Below are positions 53,261-64,000 of a stretch of DNA of 64,000 nt, piece after piece (the first letter of the stretch is position 1; each line of letters starts with the position of its first letter). The position numbers and the translations under genes are program-made. The notes beneath the pieces were generated by a model. That model worked only from the letters and a program-made list of their open reading frames with translations. It was not told the origin of the DNA and ran no database searches. The stretch is taken from NCBI GenBank assembly GCA_947000775.1, contig CAMQGK010000130.1, forward strand, positions 3,540,001 to 3,604,000, given 5' to 3'. This stretch comes from Pterois miles (Eukaryota > Chordata > Actinopteri > Perciformes > Scorpaenidae).

Positions 53261-55619
53261 TAGTGTTAGTAGCAAGAAAATGTTCCAGTCACTAAATGGT
53301 TTCAGAGGCTCCCCCACAAATTTTAATTTCACTGGATAATCATTTATTATTACCGCATAATATTTCCCCTGTAGGCATTATAATGACCACTGTCATCACG
53401 TGATGATCAGTCTGACAGGTAGTAGATGACTCATAAATGGCCAAGGGCAACTTTCCTTTATGAGGAAAAACATTACTGTACGAGTCTACCGTCTTAGGTG
53501 TGTGTATTTGTCAACACTTAAGTGTTCACCCAAGGACGATCTCCCAATCCTGAGATGTAATTAGCACCTGGACTGGAAGGAAGGGGAAACGCTAGAATTA
53601 CATACCAGCCCATCTAAAGCTCACTAATTTACTCAAAGTGTTGTCTTTACATTGATGTGTTTCATCAAAATACAGTCCTATCATTTAGTTTACAGCTAAA
53701 AAAACAAGTTCAGTGCCTTTTTACAGGAACAGTGTGTAACATCTCAGGGTATCTATCAGCAGAAATGGAATATAATATTAATTTGTTTATAGCCATTAGA
53801 GACGTTTGACTTCTGATGATTGCATTTGCACTTCAGAAATCATAAAAGTGGTGTTCAGGGCCCATTGGCTTTTTGTTGAGCGAACCAGAGTGATGCTAAC
53901 TTCCTAGTTGGCCAAACCATGTCGTCCCTGCAGCACTGGATATGGGTTATACAGACAAACACCACTTTCATATCGATAGAGAGCTCCAAGGAGGACGTAT
54001 TTTTGTTGGCCAACCAGGAAGTTAGCATTGATTTTTCCATTGGGTTTTGGATTATTGCAGAAAATAAGCTCTGTGGCAAAATGTTTATGATACTTACAAA
54101 GTTTATTGCATTTTTATGATTTTTGAATGGAATCGCCAGAAGTAAAAAGCTAACGTTAGGCTTATATAAACGAACCACACCACGTTCAAGTGAGTATAAA
54201 CACAACAAGGCTGTAAAGGCGGACGAGTTGATGACTTGCTAGTAACCGCCTTTTTAAAGACGCATTACGGCTTCAAAATTAACCAGTGAACAAATTGTTG
54301 AAATCTCTCAAACTTGTGTTGACCATTGACTTTCAGACGAGGGAACCGGAAGTGTTAAAATGCAAACTCATTTCTGGGTTTTAGGACTCCTGTAGAAACC
54401 CTGTAAAACTCACCGACCCATAAGACCCCACTGAAATGTATACACCAAAAAGTTGCTGCTAACCCCTCGGCTTTGTAGTCTGTCCAGATGTTTACACAGC
54501 TTTACCTCACCTCATGCACTCTCCAAGTCAACTGCACCTCCTAAAAGTCCAGCGCTGGAATAAACTGCTGGAGTGACCATAAAACATTAGATGAAAACTG
54601 TTTGGTTGAGTCCCAGACTAGGAAGAGAGTCGCGACAAATTTAGCTCTTTTGTGAACCAAATTTCAAGATGCTATCAGTGAGGTTAGACGAACATGTTGC
54701 AAGCGTGAGTGCAACGGAGCAGCCTGCCCCTCTCATCCAAAGCATTAGTGTTTTCATCCGTCATTATGAAACGGCCTGTGCATTGATTCCCTGTCCGCGA
54801 CGCACACATCCCTGGTTTGTGCACACAGCGCTTAAATCGAGACAGGTCTTGTCTCTATATCTCATGAGCAGCGTATGAAAAGACGAGACGCACACGTCAG
54901 CAAAGGAGTGGGAACAAAGACTTGAGCTGCTGAAGCGTAGTTAACATGCAGGCGTTTTACTGTCAGGCTATAGAACAGACTGGGGCAGATAGAGCTCTGA
55001 ATAAAGGAAAGACTGCACTCCTACACTAATTAATCTCAAAGGGCTAACTTGGATTAAAATGCACAGTTCTGATGTTGGTGAGGATTTGCTAAGAATAACA
55101 AATTACATAAGTTACTAGCTGACAACATGCGCTCGCTTCACTTTTAGGTGATGATTGACTCCTATTGATAGAAACAAGCTGTCAGATGCTTGCAAGCACA
55201 AATTGTCCTGTGCTGCAGGTTTGATCTAAACTCAGCGCTGTACTGACATCTGCTGGTTAGATATTACATCAACGATTGCTGCAAACCATCTCCATAAAAA
55301 GTAGACTTTTCTGTAGTGGCAGCACATTTAATTATACATTTTATTTTGTAATTAAACTTGAGTTAAAGTCCCTTCCATGGAGAGCAATGTATTTTATGTC
55401 TGTTTATTTGACTCAGTTTTCCCAACAGAATTTCAATGTGGAAAAACTCAGTGCATACAGTGAATCACACACCCCAGAAAGGTTCAGTGTGTATCACTAA
55501 ATATGAAGGTTATACTGCAATGCAGCAAAGGAAACACAAGAGAGAGAAAAGAGAGGATAACTTTTCTTTTGATTACTCTCAAAAGGCTGTAAAATATTGA
55601 GTTAGTTGTGGTTTAATGT

Positions 55620-56155
55620 TATATTTAAGGCATCTTTTTATCAGAGATTCATCAAGTATTTAATACTTTTATCAACATGGGGGAAGACATATAGGCTGCT
55701 TTATGCAAATATATGTATATATTTATTATTGGAAGTCAATTAACAACACAAAACAATGACAGATATTGTCCAGAAACCCTCACAGGTTCTGACTTTAACA
55801 TAAAAAATATGCTCAGAACATAACACGGCAAACTGCAGCCCAACAGGCAACAAGTTGACTATGAGTTGCCCCAAACTGCATGTGATTACGATAAAGTGGG
55901 CATGTCTGTAAAGGGGAGACTGGTGGGGACCCATAGAACCCATTTACATTCACATATCTGGAGGTCAGAGGTCAAGGGACCTCTTTGAAAATGGCCATGA
56001 CAGTTTTCCTCACCCAAATTTTGTGCAAGCTTGGAGCATTATTGAGCTTCCTTTATGGCAGACTAGTCTGACATGGTTGGTACCGATGGATTTATTGGGT
56101 TTTGTAGTTTAATATGATTCCAGTATCTTCACTCGAGCTTTAAAATTTAGCCCAC
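55620..56155 (+). mobile_element. R1 copy without ends
   Basis: TTTATCAACATGGGGGAAGA, CAATTAACAACACAAAACAA, AAAGTGGGCATGTCTGTAAA and CCAGTATCTTCACTCGAGC. A DR1 motif lies at 55962-55974. Confidence 0.75.
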
Positions 56156-57174
56156 TACCATCTCTGAAAGATCAAATAGCAACTGTTAGATTTTTAAGAC
56201 GATCGGACTCCAGAATCCAACTATCTCACTTTGTATGGAGGTTATACTGCAAAGCAGCGATGGAAACACAAGTAGAAAGACAAGAGAAGGAGAAATGCAA
56301 TTTCTTTTGATTGCTCTCAAAATGCTGCAAAATGTTGAGTGTCACAGCAGAGTAAGTTTTTTTCGTCTCGTTACTATCAGTATAATCTTGAGGAAATGGC
56401 CACTGCTGACTCAGTTTTAAGGGGAAGTGTGCCATCTAACAGCCTCATTTGATGACTGCTTCATTTTAAAATGTAATACTGATTTATATTCAAACATGAA
56501 CATATGCAGTGTTGTGACTAATTTAAAATAGATGTTTTCAATTTGTGTGTGATATTTTGAGGCCAAACTTAGGACATTTTGTGTTGAAGACTGAGGCACG
56601 AGTACTGTAACATCCAAAGGAAAGTTTGCAACTCTTGCGTCATTGACCTCGTAGCATAAATGTGATTTTACTTTAACTGCTAACAGCTATTACATTGACT
56701 GGTTTGTTTCCTGGGTAAACCCCCCCTGGCACACTGGAAGTAATGTGTTTTAAGACTTTAAAGGTGGTCTATGAGATATCCAAAGCATTAATATAGCAGC
56801 AAACAACTACTTTTTATGTAAAGATATAGAGGAGTAATGTCTACCTGAGCTGAAAACAAAGTCACTCTCCTTCTGAGCTTTGTGTGAACAGTGTGTAAAA
56901 TGTAGGGGGATCTATTTGCAGAAATTAATGTAATATAAATGTTTTCTTGAGTGTATAATCACCTGAAAATAAGTATTGTCACGTTTTCGTTACCTTAAAA
57001 TGAGCCGTTCATATTTACAAAGGGAGCAGGTCCTCTTCACATAGTCCACCATGATGATCCACCATGTTTCAGTAGCCCAGAACGGACAAACCAATCTCTG
57101 TTAACCGTTCATGCTTGGGCCAGAGTCAGTAACGTTTTAAGTCCATGTTAGTGCATGTATGCGTGCCCCATTGG

Positions 57175-57660
57175 CTAGCTAATGGCTGCTGCCCTGCACT
57201 GCACTCATACGATGGTTACAGCTGATAACCAGAAACGTAACCCCCACCCTTCGGTTCCCCATCAGCTTAACACTATTAGCTCTGTCAGCACTGTTGCCAT
57301 TGTTTGCACTGTTAGCACTGTTAGCGCTGTTGCAAGCCGCATGAGCTGATGTGGAATTGAAGCAAGAATGCTTGGATCTCTTATACATTGTCCTTGCGGT
57401 AGACCAGCATTTTCAAATCTCCTCAAAGTTCCCCATGTTCTCCATGTTGTAAGAAAATTTGGATGCGCACTGACGGGTGAAAACCTGCCGCATGGAGCAC
57501 CTGCAAAGAGCCATGTCTGATGGGGTGACGTCACTTTGGTCGTGCAGACACTCGCGACCTTCACGGATGTTGCAAGCAAAATTCAAGCTTCAGCCGTCGC
57601 CATGTTGAGAGCCATGTGGAGGCAACAAAAATGCTCTGAATTTCAAACTGAGCACCTTTA
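57175..57660 (+). repeat. Dispersed repeat R6, second copy at 63130-63525
   Basis: GGTTACAGCTGATAACC-like sequence, TTAGCTCTGTCAGCACTGTT, CACTGTTAGCGCTGTT and CCATGTTGAGAGCCATG occur in the same order at both places. The second copy sits in the intron after cpo exon 6. Confidence 0.65.
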
Positions 57661-57784
57661 AAGCTGGATATACTTTGTGTTGACTGCATACTTGTGTGGG
57701 CGTGATGCTTCCTCACGTGTCTTGCATCTGTTTGGAGCATTAGTTGTGTACGTCCTCAGAAATGAACGCATCTGTGTTGTCCAA

Positions 57785-57843
57785 TCCAGTGAATTTCTCC
57801 ACTGTGGGACTAATAAAGGAATATCTTATCTTATCTTATCTTA
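57785..57843 (+). mobile_element. Retroposon 3' tail with TTATC repeat
   Basis: GAATTTCTCCACTGTGGGAC, AATAAAGGAATA and then (TTATC)n is a typical 3' end of a fish non-LTR element. Nothing longer of the element is recognisable. Confidence 0.5.
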
Positions 57844-57928
57844 ACAGAAAAGCTACTGTAGCTCAATTGCTGAAAACGTTAATGCTGATTCTGATGGAGA
57901 GGTGTCAGAACACACAGTGCATCGCAGT

Positions 57929-57960
57929 TTATATATATATATATATACTGTATATATATG

Positions 57961-58049
<89 letters not shown>
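57929..58049. repeat. TA microsatellite
   Basis: About 120 bases of alternating TA with three short interruptions. Tyrosine/isoleucine open frames here are artefacts. Likely unstable and cruciform-prone. Confidence 0.95.
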
Positions 58050-58053
<4 letters not shown>

Positions 58054-58829
58054 TATAGATATATCTGAGCTAATAGCATCCACAAAAGCTTTTCCACAAT
58101 CAGCAGAACTGGGTACTGTTGTCTGTCTGAGCAACAATTGCAACCCCAGCTGGAAAAACCATTAAAAGAGCATCAAAACAAAATCCAAAGACTGCGTCAC
58201 AGGCGATCTTTGGGAACTGCAGTGCTGAGACATCACAGCAGTTTAGCACCCAAACAAACCAAACGCAGGATCTGAAGACCACAATGGGGACTCTTCAGCG
58301 GGGCACGGCAGGGATACCATTATAGCTTGTTATTCTAAAAACGAAAAACTAGATTAGATTGAGCCTGTAATGTCCTGCAGTCCACCTGAGCACAGATGAT
58401 GTTGACCAGCTGCATTTCAGCCTCAATGATGAATAAAACATCATTTTTGCCTCCGGTGTATTATCATGATTAAATTCTAATGTGTTTTAAATGCCAAAGA
58501 GCCTACTGTTGTATCACAGTTGCTGATATGTCAAAGCATGCCAGCTGACTGATATAATGCCAGCTGACTGGGTATAATGGATAGTGAGATTGCACAAGAC
58601 ATCATTTACAGATAGCAATCTTCTATAACCACTGTACTGTATGATAAGTTTAGCACTGATTTAATAGTACAAGCAGTGGATTAAGATAATTAATAATTAC
58701 CTAGAGAAATATATGTAATTTGACAACAAACTATAAACAGTTCTCCCCCAAGGTTAAGCCATGATTTTCAAAATAAAATCACGTTTAGCATACAATAACC
58801 TGTAAAGAATTTTTACGACGAGTCCACAG

Positions 58830-59545
58830 TCATGCTAGCTGCTCTGTGGTTTAGCCTGTTAGTGTGCTACCTTGTGTACAGTGACAATACTAACATGTTG
58901 ATGTTTAGGAGCTACAATGTTCACCATTTAGTTTAGTGTTAGCGTGCGTAGAGTGACAATGCTAACATGTTGGTCTTTAGCAGGTAATAGTTATCATTTA
59001 GTTTAGTGCCTTAGCATGCATACAGTGACAGTGCTAGCATGTTGATGTTTAGAATGTATTATGTTTATTATTTAGTTTAGTGTTAGCATGCTAGCATGCA
59101 TACTGTGACAATGCTAACATGTTGATGTTAATCAGGTAATGATTAACATTTAGTTTAGCGTGTTAGCATGCTAGCATGTGCACAGCAACAATGCTAATAT
59201 GTTGATGTTTAGGACGTATAAATGTTTACCATTTAGTTTAGTAGCATGCTAGCATGTGTCCAGTGACGAAGCTAACTTGTTGATGTTTAGCAGGTAATGA
59301 GAACCATTTAATTTGGTGTTAGCAGGCATACAGTGACAGTGCTAGCATGTCGATGAGTAGGAAGTATAATGTTTATCATTTAGTGTTAGCATGCTAGCAT
59401 GCGCACAGTGACAATGCAAACATGTTGATGTTTACTTTAGTGTGTTAGCATGCTAGCATGTTTACAGTGACAGTGCTAACATGTTGATGTTTAGGAGGCA
59501 TAATGTTTACCATTTAGTTTAGCGTGCTAGTAGCTAATTATTACC
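58830..59545. repeat. Minisatellite of about 80 bases, eight or more copies
   Basis: Each unit has GACAATGCTAACATGTTGATG, TTTAG.AGGTAATG.TTACCATTTAGTTTAG-type sequence and TTAGCATGCTAGCATG. The last is a palindrome (GCATGCTAGCATGC). Copies alternate slightly in length, suggesting a higher-order two-unit period. Confidence 0.8.
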
Positions 59546-60323
59546 CAACACAAAATACAACTATTTGGTAATAAAACTTCAATTTTACCTCCAAAATGAA
59601 AACAAAATACCATTTATTTAAGGTTTACTAAAATTTCCAAATCTGATGATCAAGAATAGTTTTTAATGACAGGTTGTCCACCCAAACTCAGCCTTTTGTT
59701 AAACAGAATAACATGTGCAACACCTGCATTTATGACAGAGTACTGTGTGGACCTTTGCTCCTTTTCATTCGTGTATCCTCATTATTTTTTCCTTTCATGT
59801 CTTTGACTTAATGTACCTTATCTAATCTTCTCTCACTTGTATTCATATTATAAAAACATATTCTCCTGTGAGGCTGGACACAGCGCTGTTACTGTCAGAC
59901 AGGGGTGGGGGTTGGTTACATAGGAAACCAATGATGAACTGTTATGAATTACACAATACTATGTTTCATGTCAAGCCTGTTTCTGAGAACTAAATATCAC
60001 TTCACAGTCGTTCCCTGCTGCACTAATACATGTAAGTATGTTGAATCTACACCTGGGAGAAAAGAGTGAGCTGGAGGGGATGCAATGAAAAGATAAAGTT
60101 TGCAGTTGAGAAACAAAAAAGGTCACACTGGATCGGAAGAGAAATAGATAGATCACAGCAGCCAAGAAAGAAGCAGCTTACACAGCAATTTAGTGTAACC
60201 GAATGCAGCTCTAGTCTATTTTTATGGCTATGTTTTATCAATTTCTGACCCTGATGAATATATAACAATGAGTAACAGCAATTACTGATTTAAAAAAAAT
60301 CATCAACAACCTGTTTTAAAGGA

Positions 60324-60330
60324 TATAAAG
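60324..60330 (+). promoter_or_regulatory. Possible TATA box of cpo
   Basis: TATAAAG lies 183 bases upstream of the chosen start codon. A CATTAAC, the HNF1 half-site, follows shortly after it. Both are motif matches only. Confidence 0.3.
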
Positions 60331-60506
60331 TCAAGGCTCAGTTGAATCATTAACCAACACAATGATAGCACATGTGCAGCCGGTGGTCTACAGCAGAGGC
60401 AAAGGTGTCTCTTTATCTGATGGATGTCTTCTATAAAGGCTTGTACCGTCCTGAGGTCAGTGTCGCCATCAGTTGCAAACGAGGAGTTTGCGTTCACAAA
60501 GTGAGA

Positions 60507-60574
60507 ATGCTTAGCTCGGTGGGACTGAGCCTTGTGGTGCTGCTTTCAGCACTCGGAGCAGCCACGGTGGAAAG
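60507..60574 (+). CDS. cpo: cpo exon 1 (signal peptide)
   Basis: ATG at 60507 starts a 19-residue hydrophobic leader with cleavage expected after GAA or nearby. The donor is AAAG/GTGAGT, leaving two bases of an Arg codon. An in-frame ATG at 60372 would add 45 residues before the leader; it is rejected because a secreted enzyme needs the hydrophobic segment near its start. Confidence 0.78.
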
Positions 60575-63001
60575 GTGAGTTTCAGTCATGACATTACATG
60601 CTGGCGGATACAATGAGGTTGGGGACGCCACTGTGGACGACTCAGACGTTTTTGTACAAGTACTTCACAAAGTCACTGCTTCTCATGTGTCTCATGTATT
60701 TTGACATATGCAACAGAGCCGAGTATGACTACTACAAATACCATCCCATGCCGGAGGTGAGAAGGCCCAATCGCTGCTTTCACACATTTTACTTTGACTT
60801 TCACAACACACATACTTTGATATGTAATGTTTGTATTTCCACTCTACAGATCACCGACTGGATGGCTCAGGTTGCGAAGGATAACCCCGATATTGTGACC
60901 ATAGTGGAATACGGACAGACCTATGAGAAGAGGACTATTAGCTTGCTCAAGGTCAAATAAGCTTTCTTAATAATTAATTTCAGATAAGAAATGATCAAAT
61001 ACCAGAAGGATACCTGGAGTTTATTTATGTTTTATTCATGTATGTGTTCAGGGATGGCTTAAGGTAGTAAGAAAGAAAAAGAAATTTGTTCATCCCTGTA
61101 ACTCGTTCTCACACTTTTTCATCTGCCTGGTTACACGTACTTGTCAATAAAAGTATGAAATGTCGTGAAAGTGAAAACTAAATACTTTAAGCTAACAATA
61201 TCAGGGACCAATTGTGTATTTATTTAATAATTAATTACTAAGTAATTAATCGCAAATGAGTCCTGCATTTTTTATCTGTTCAGAATGAACCTTAAAGGGA
61301 GATTTGTCAAGTATTTAATACTCTTATCAACATGGGAGTGGACAAATATGCTGCTTTACGCAACTTTTTGTGTTACTGACATCAGTTAATGACACAAAAC
61401 AATGACAGATATTGTCCCTCACAGGAACTGCATTCACAATAAAAAAATATTTATATTATAATGAAGACAGTTATTTATGAAAATAAAAATCTTAATTTTT
61501 GTCTTAAAACCTTGTGATGTCTGAGATGTGTGTCGGCTTACAGGGCTAGGGTTGGGTTAGGGGTCTGGGGGCTCCAAATTAAGATTTCGAGGGCACCAAA
61601 AGGGCTAGAGCTGGCCCTGTTTGTGAAACACAGCAGCCTAATGAGAAGCTGTATGAATTTGTCTTCTAGATCGGCGTAAATACTGAAGCGAAAAAGAAAG
61701 CTATCTGGATGGACTGTGGTATACACGCCAGGGAATGGATCGCCCCAGCCTTCTGTCAGTACTTTGTTAGACAGGTAAGAGGCACACATTTAGAAAACAC
61801 AACTTATTATTTAAAGGTACTACTGATAAAATTGAGCCACTAGATGTCGCATTCTCCTTCCCCTGTTCCATTACTTTCACTTAACAACAAGTGGTTGCCA
61901 GTTCATTCCACAACCTGTATACTTTATGGTGGAGAATGAGCCTCAGACACACATTAATGTGGTAGAGTAAAAGTAATTTTGCAACATGGCTGCCCTGCTG
62001 CCAGAGGGCGTAAATTGAAGCTGCAGCTGAGTTTGACTAGTTAGCTAGCTCACTATCTCCAGCATGCTTTCATACTACACCAGTTACTGAAAATGAGCCG
62101 GACAAAGTCGTCACTCATCTGGTGGTAGCACTGTGCTGTCCTACGCTGTGACAAGAGTGTGTGGATGAAACATTAAGTTACTGAATTCCTACTCATTTAG
62201 CGGCTGGCTAGTTAGCGAGCTAATTCCATCATGCTTCTGCTAACTTTTTCAGGAAAAGCCATACTGTTATTCGACACTTTTCCAAATCGTTTTTTAAAAT
62301 TATTCATCCACATAAAAATGTTATCATGTCACCTTTAAAAAGACATTATTTAGTTGTCTTTCCAAACTGTTTTTATTTAGCTGTGTTGAGGGGAAACATC
62401 ATGTCTCAAGTGGATGACTACATATGCTCCAATATATCAATCTGACCCTTGTCGATTCAGATCCTGCAAGCATACAAAACCGACCCAAAAATGCAAGAGA
62501 TGATGACGAACATGGACTTCTACATCACCCCCGTGCTCAACATTGACGGCTACATCTACTCCTGGAAGGACAACACAGTCAGTGCTTTTATTTGATGGGT
62601 TTTTATCAAATTACTTTTCTAGGGTCTCTGAGTCTCGAGCCACAGATGAGCAGGATATGAGAGAATCTATTATAGAGATGGCAGTTAAGTTACAACAAGC
62701 TGCGGTTCAATCAGTGGATAAATTGATTTCTGGTGCTCTGCATGACCCAAGTACAAAATCATCTCATTTTCAAAATAAGATGAATGGAAAAATTATATCA
62801 AACAGCAATACAAGACAGCATTGAAGTATGTACAAGTGGCCATTTCATTTCTTAATAACTTGATAGAACGACCAGAACTGACTGACTGAACTGATTATGA
62901 CCTGCAGACTCGACTGTGGAGGAAGAACAGGTCACCGGGACCTTCAGGCTGCGACTGCGACGGCACCGATCTCAACCGCAACTTTGACGCCAACTGGGGC
63001 A
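60507..63001 (+). CDS. cpo: Carboxypeptidase O-like metallocarboxypeptidase, 5' six exons (partial)
   Basis: Join: 60507-60574, 60717-60756, 60850-60951, 61670-61774, 62461-62577, 62908-63001 and onward beyond the window. The 175 residues seen are the first half of an M14A zinc carboxypeptidase. A signal peptide (MLSSVGLSLVVLLSALGAA) is followed at once by the catalytic domain (YHPMPEITDWM). HAREW gives zinc ligands His and Glu, RKNRS the Arg127 equivalent and DLNRNF the Asn144/Arg145 pair that holds the substrate carboxylate. CPO is favoured over CPA/CPB by YHPM.EI.WM, WMDCGIHAREWIAPAFCQ.FV and by the missing propeptide. Human CPO is a GPI-anchored brush-border enzyme that removes acidic C-terminal residues; the specificity residue, third zinc ligand and catalytic Glu lie outside the window. 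Confidence 0.85.
60717..60756 (+). CDS. cpo: cpo exon 2
   Basis: Forty bases reading (R)AEYDYYKYHPMPE after the acceptor CAACAG; donor GAG/GTGAGA. The YHPM motif starts the catalytic domain in CPO proteins. It is too short to call on its own but fits in phase on both sides. Confidence 0.82.
60850..60951 (+). CDS. cpo: cpo exon 3
   Basis: ITDWMAQVAKDNPDIVTIVE, then YGQTYEKRTISLLK. The acceptor is CACTCTACAG. The donor AAG/GTCAAA is weaker than the others but gives phase 0 into exon 4. Confidence 0.85.
61200..61460 (+). mobile_element. R1 fragment in cpo intron 3
   Basis: TAATTAATCGCAAATGAGTC, ACCTTAAAGGGAGATTTGTC and CTCTTATCAACATGGGAGTG, the left half of R1. The rest of intron 3 is unremarkable. 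Confidence 0.7.
61670..61774 (+). CDS. cpo: cpo exon 4 (first two zinc ligands)
   Basis: IGVNTEAKKKAIWMDCGIHA followed by REWIAPAFCQYFVRQ. His and Glu of HARE bind zinc. Acceptor GTCTTCTAG, donor CAG/GTAAGA. Confidence 0.92.
61775..62460 (+). other. cpo intron 4
   Basis: No exon or recognisable mobile element beyond short repeat-like AGTTAGCTAGCTCACTA and GGCTGGCTAGTTAGCGAG sequences of a type common in fish introns. Confidence 0.6.
62461..62577 (+). CDS. cpo: cpo exon 5
   Basis: ILQAYKTDPKMQEMMTNMDF, then YITPVLNIDGYIYSWKDNT. PVLNIDGYIY is a strongly conserved core strand of M14 carboxypeptidases. Acceptor GTCGATTCAG, donor ACA/GTCAGT. Confidence 0.92.
62908..63001 (+). CDS. cpo: cpo exon 6 (substrate-binding RKNRS and DLNRNF)
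   Basis: TRLWRKNRSPGPSGCDCDG, then TDLNRNFDANWG plus one base. The acceptor is GACCTGCAG and the donor GGCA/GTGAGT. The next exon should carry the loop cysteines and SEPET-like segment, but nothing like it appears up to 64000. Confidence 0.92.
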
Positions 63002-64000
63002 GTGAGTTTTGTTGTGGTTCTCCATCTCTGTATTTATACAGCCTGTTGCTTTGATAACAAGCAAGTGCACAAAGAAAACTGTGTTTTTCACCCAAGATAT
63101 TCCTGAAGCTGTCTCAACATTTCAAAGAATAAATATAGCAGAAAACAACTATTGTCTATGTAAAGATAGTGAATGTCTACCAGAGCAGAGGATGAAGTCA
63201 CTCTCCCTGTGTGTGTTGTAATCAGAGCTTCTCTGTGTTTTGTTGACATAGCCGGGAGCGTACCGAGCATACCCCACTAGCTAGCTCACGGACGCCACTC
63301 TGCGCTGCGCTCATACGGCAGTTACAGCTGATGGCGTCATCCTGGTCGACAGCGCTGTTGTGGAACTGTAGCTCCCCATCCTACATTAACAGTTAGCTCT
63401 GTCAGCACTGTTGCCATTGTTTTCACTGTTAGCGCTGTTAGCTGCTAGCCACTGGCTCAGCCGTTACCATGTTGAGAGCCATGAGGAGGCAACAGAAATA
63501 CTCACATTTAACACATTTAAAGGGGTATTAAAGAGTGGTCTGCTGAAAAAACCCTAAGGCAGTTTTTAAATATAAATTTCAAGACGAAAATAACCCAGAT
63601 TATCACTATGACAGCATCGGAGTTATTTTCTCAGATTTGATAAAGCTTGTCCAGAGCCACAGAAGACATTATACTTGCAATTTATTCGCACATCAATATA
63701 CTTTTTCTAACTGCTGTTTTTGTCATGATTAGGGATGTTAATAATCAATCATTTAACTGCTAACCAACATTAAGAGTTTTTAACTGTTATTGGTAAATAA
63801 AAAACTGAGAAAATCTCAGAGGAGCAGCTTGTCACTTTACGGAGAAAAGCTGGTCCACTTTAACAGCCCACCTTAAGAGTCTGAGCCAAAGAGACAGAAG
63901 CTCAAGAGGAGTCGTAGCATTTATTCACCGATAAATACACTAAAAGCACTACTACAGATATGAGTGAGTATTTCGCATTTTCGTGGCGTTCATTTGTCAC
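63002..64000 (+). other. cpo intron 6, start
   Basis: Contains an R6 copy at 63130-63525 and, from 63733, the left end of an element related to the hAT-like one at 10195 (AGGGATGTTAATAATCAATC), running off the window. No further cpo exon was found. Confidence 0.6.

Larger units (their letters stand above)
50064..60506. other. Intergenic interval between cckbr promoter side and cpo
   Basis: No confident gene. Contents are arm B of the inverted repeat (50139-50625), an R1 copy (50686-51452), a weak exon candidate (51727-51840), R5 and R3 copies (52600-53260), R1 (55620-56155), a LINE-like tail and TA microsatellite (57785-58049) and a minisatellite (58830-59545). The stretches 53270-53720, 53860-55600 and 59550-60300 show nothing I can name. 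Confidence 0.65.

Noticed and set aside
57744..58165. Open frames of about 90-100 codons rich in Tyr-Ile
   Set aside because: They are translations of the TA microsatellite.
60372..60506. In-frame upstream start for cpo adding 45 residues
   Set aside because: It would bury the signal peptide and the extra sequence has no family similarity.

Overview
This window looks like a piece of a teleost fish genome, most likely a percomorph. The coding sequence is split into short exons with GT/AG introns of up to 14 kb. Most of the rest is dispersed repeats of kinds common in spiny-rayed fish: hAT-like and pogo-like DNA elements, a tRNA-headed SINE with a TGGA tail, and a LINE tail. No bacterial, viral or CRISPR features were seen.

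Two protein-coding genes can be reconstructed with confidence. The first is a cholecystokinin/gastrin receptor, best match type B (cckbr), on the minus strand: five exons from 49143 down to 11873 that join in phase to an intact 449-residue seven-helix GPCR. The second is the 5' half of a carboxypeptidase O-like gene (cpo), on the plus strand: six exons from 60507 to 63001, ending when the window runs out before the exons with the last zinc ligand and the catalytic glutamate. The two genes are divergent with about 11 kb between their start codons. At the left edge, 311-395 looks like the last coding exon of an unrecognised plus-strand gene, which would converge on cckbr.

Layout. 1-400: last exon of an unknown gene. 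400-11872: intergenic, with a short tandem array, a pogo-like MITE, a local triplication and an hAT-like element. 11873-49143: cckbr. Intron 4 (1.1 kb) is largely a diverged tandem duplication. Introns 3, 2 and 1 (9.8, 11.0 and 14.1 kb) are full of nested repeats. 49144-60506: cckbr promoter side and intergenic repeats, with one weak exon candidate near 51.7 kb. 60507-64000: cpo exons 1-6 and introns.

Both genes fit digestive and neuroendocrine biology: a receptor for CCK/gastrin peptides and a brush-border type exopeptidase. Their adjacency need not be functional. The observations most worth checking are: a near-identical inverted repeat of about 0.48 kb that brackets cckbr exon 1 and its promoter and carries an exon-like reading frame; repeat-borne perfect oestrogen-response palindromes and DR1 nuclear-receptor motifs inside cckbr; a CCK1-type Met-Cys-Arg in extracellular loop 2 of an otherwise type-B receptor; and a cpo product with essentially no activation peptide. 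I saw no clear case for a wholly new biological system.
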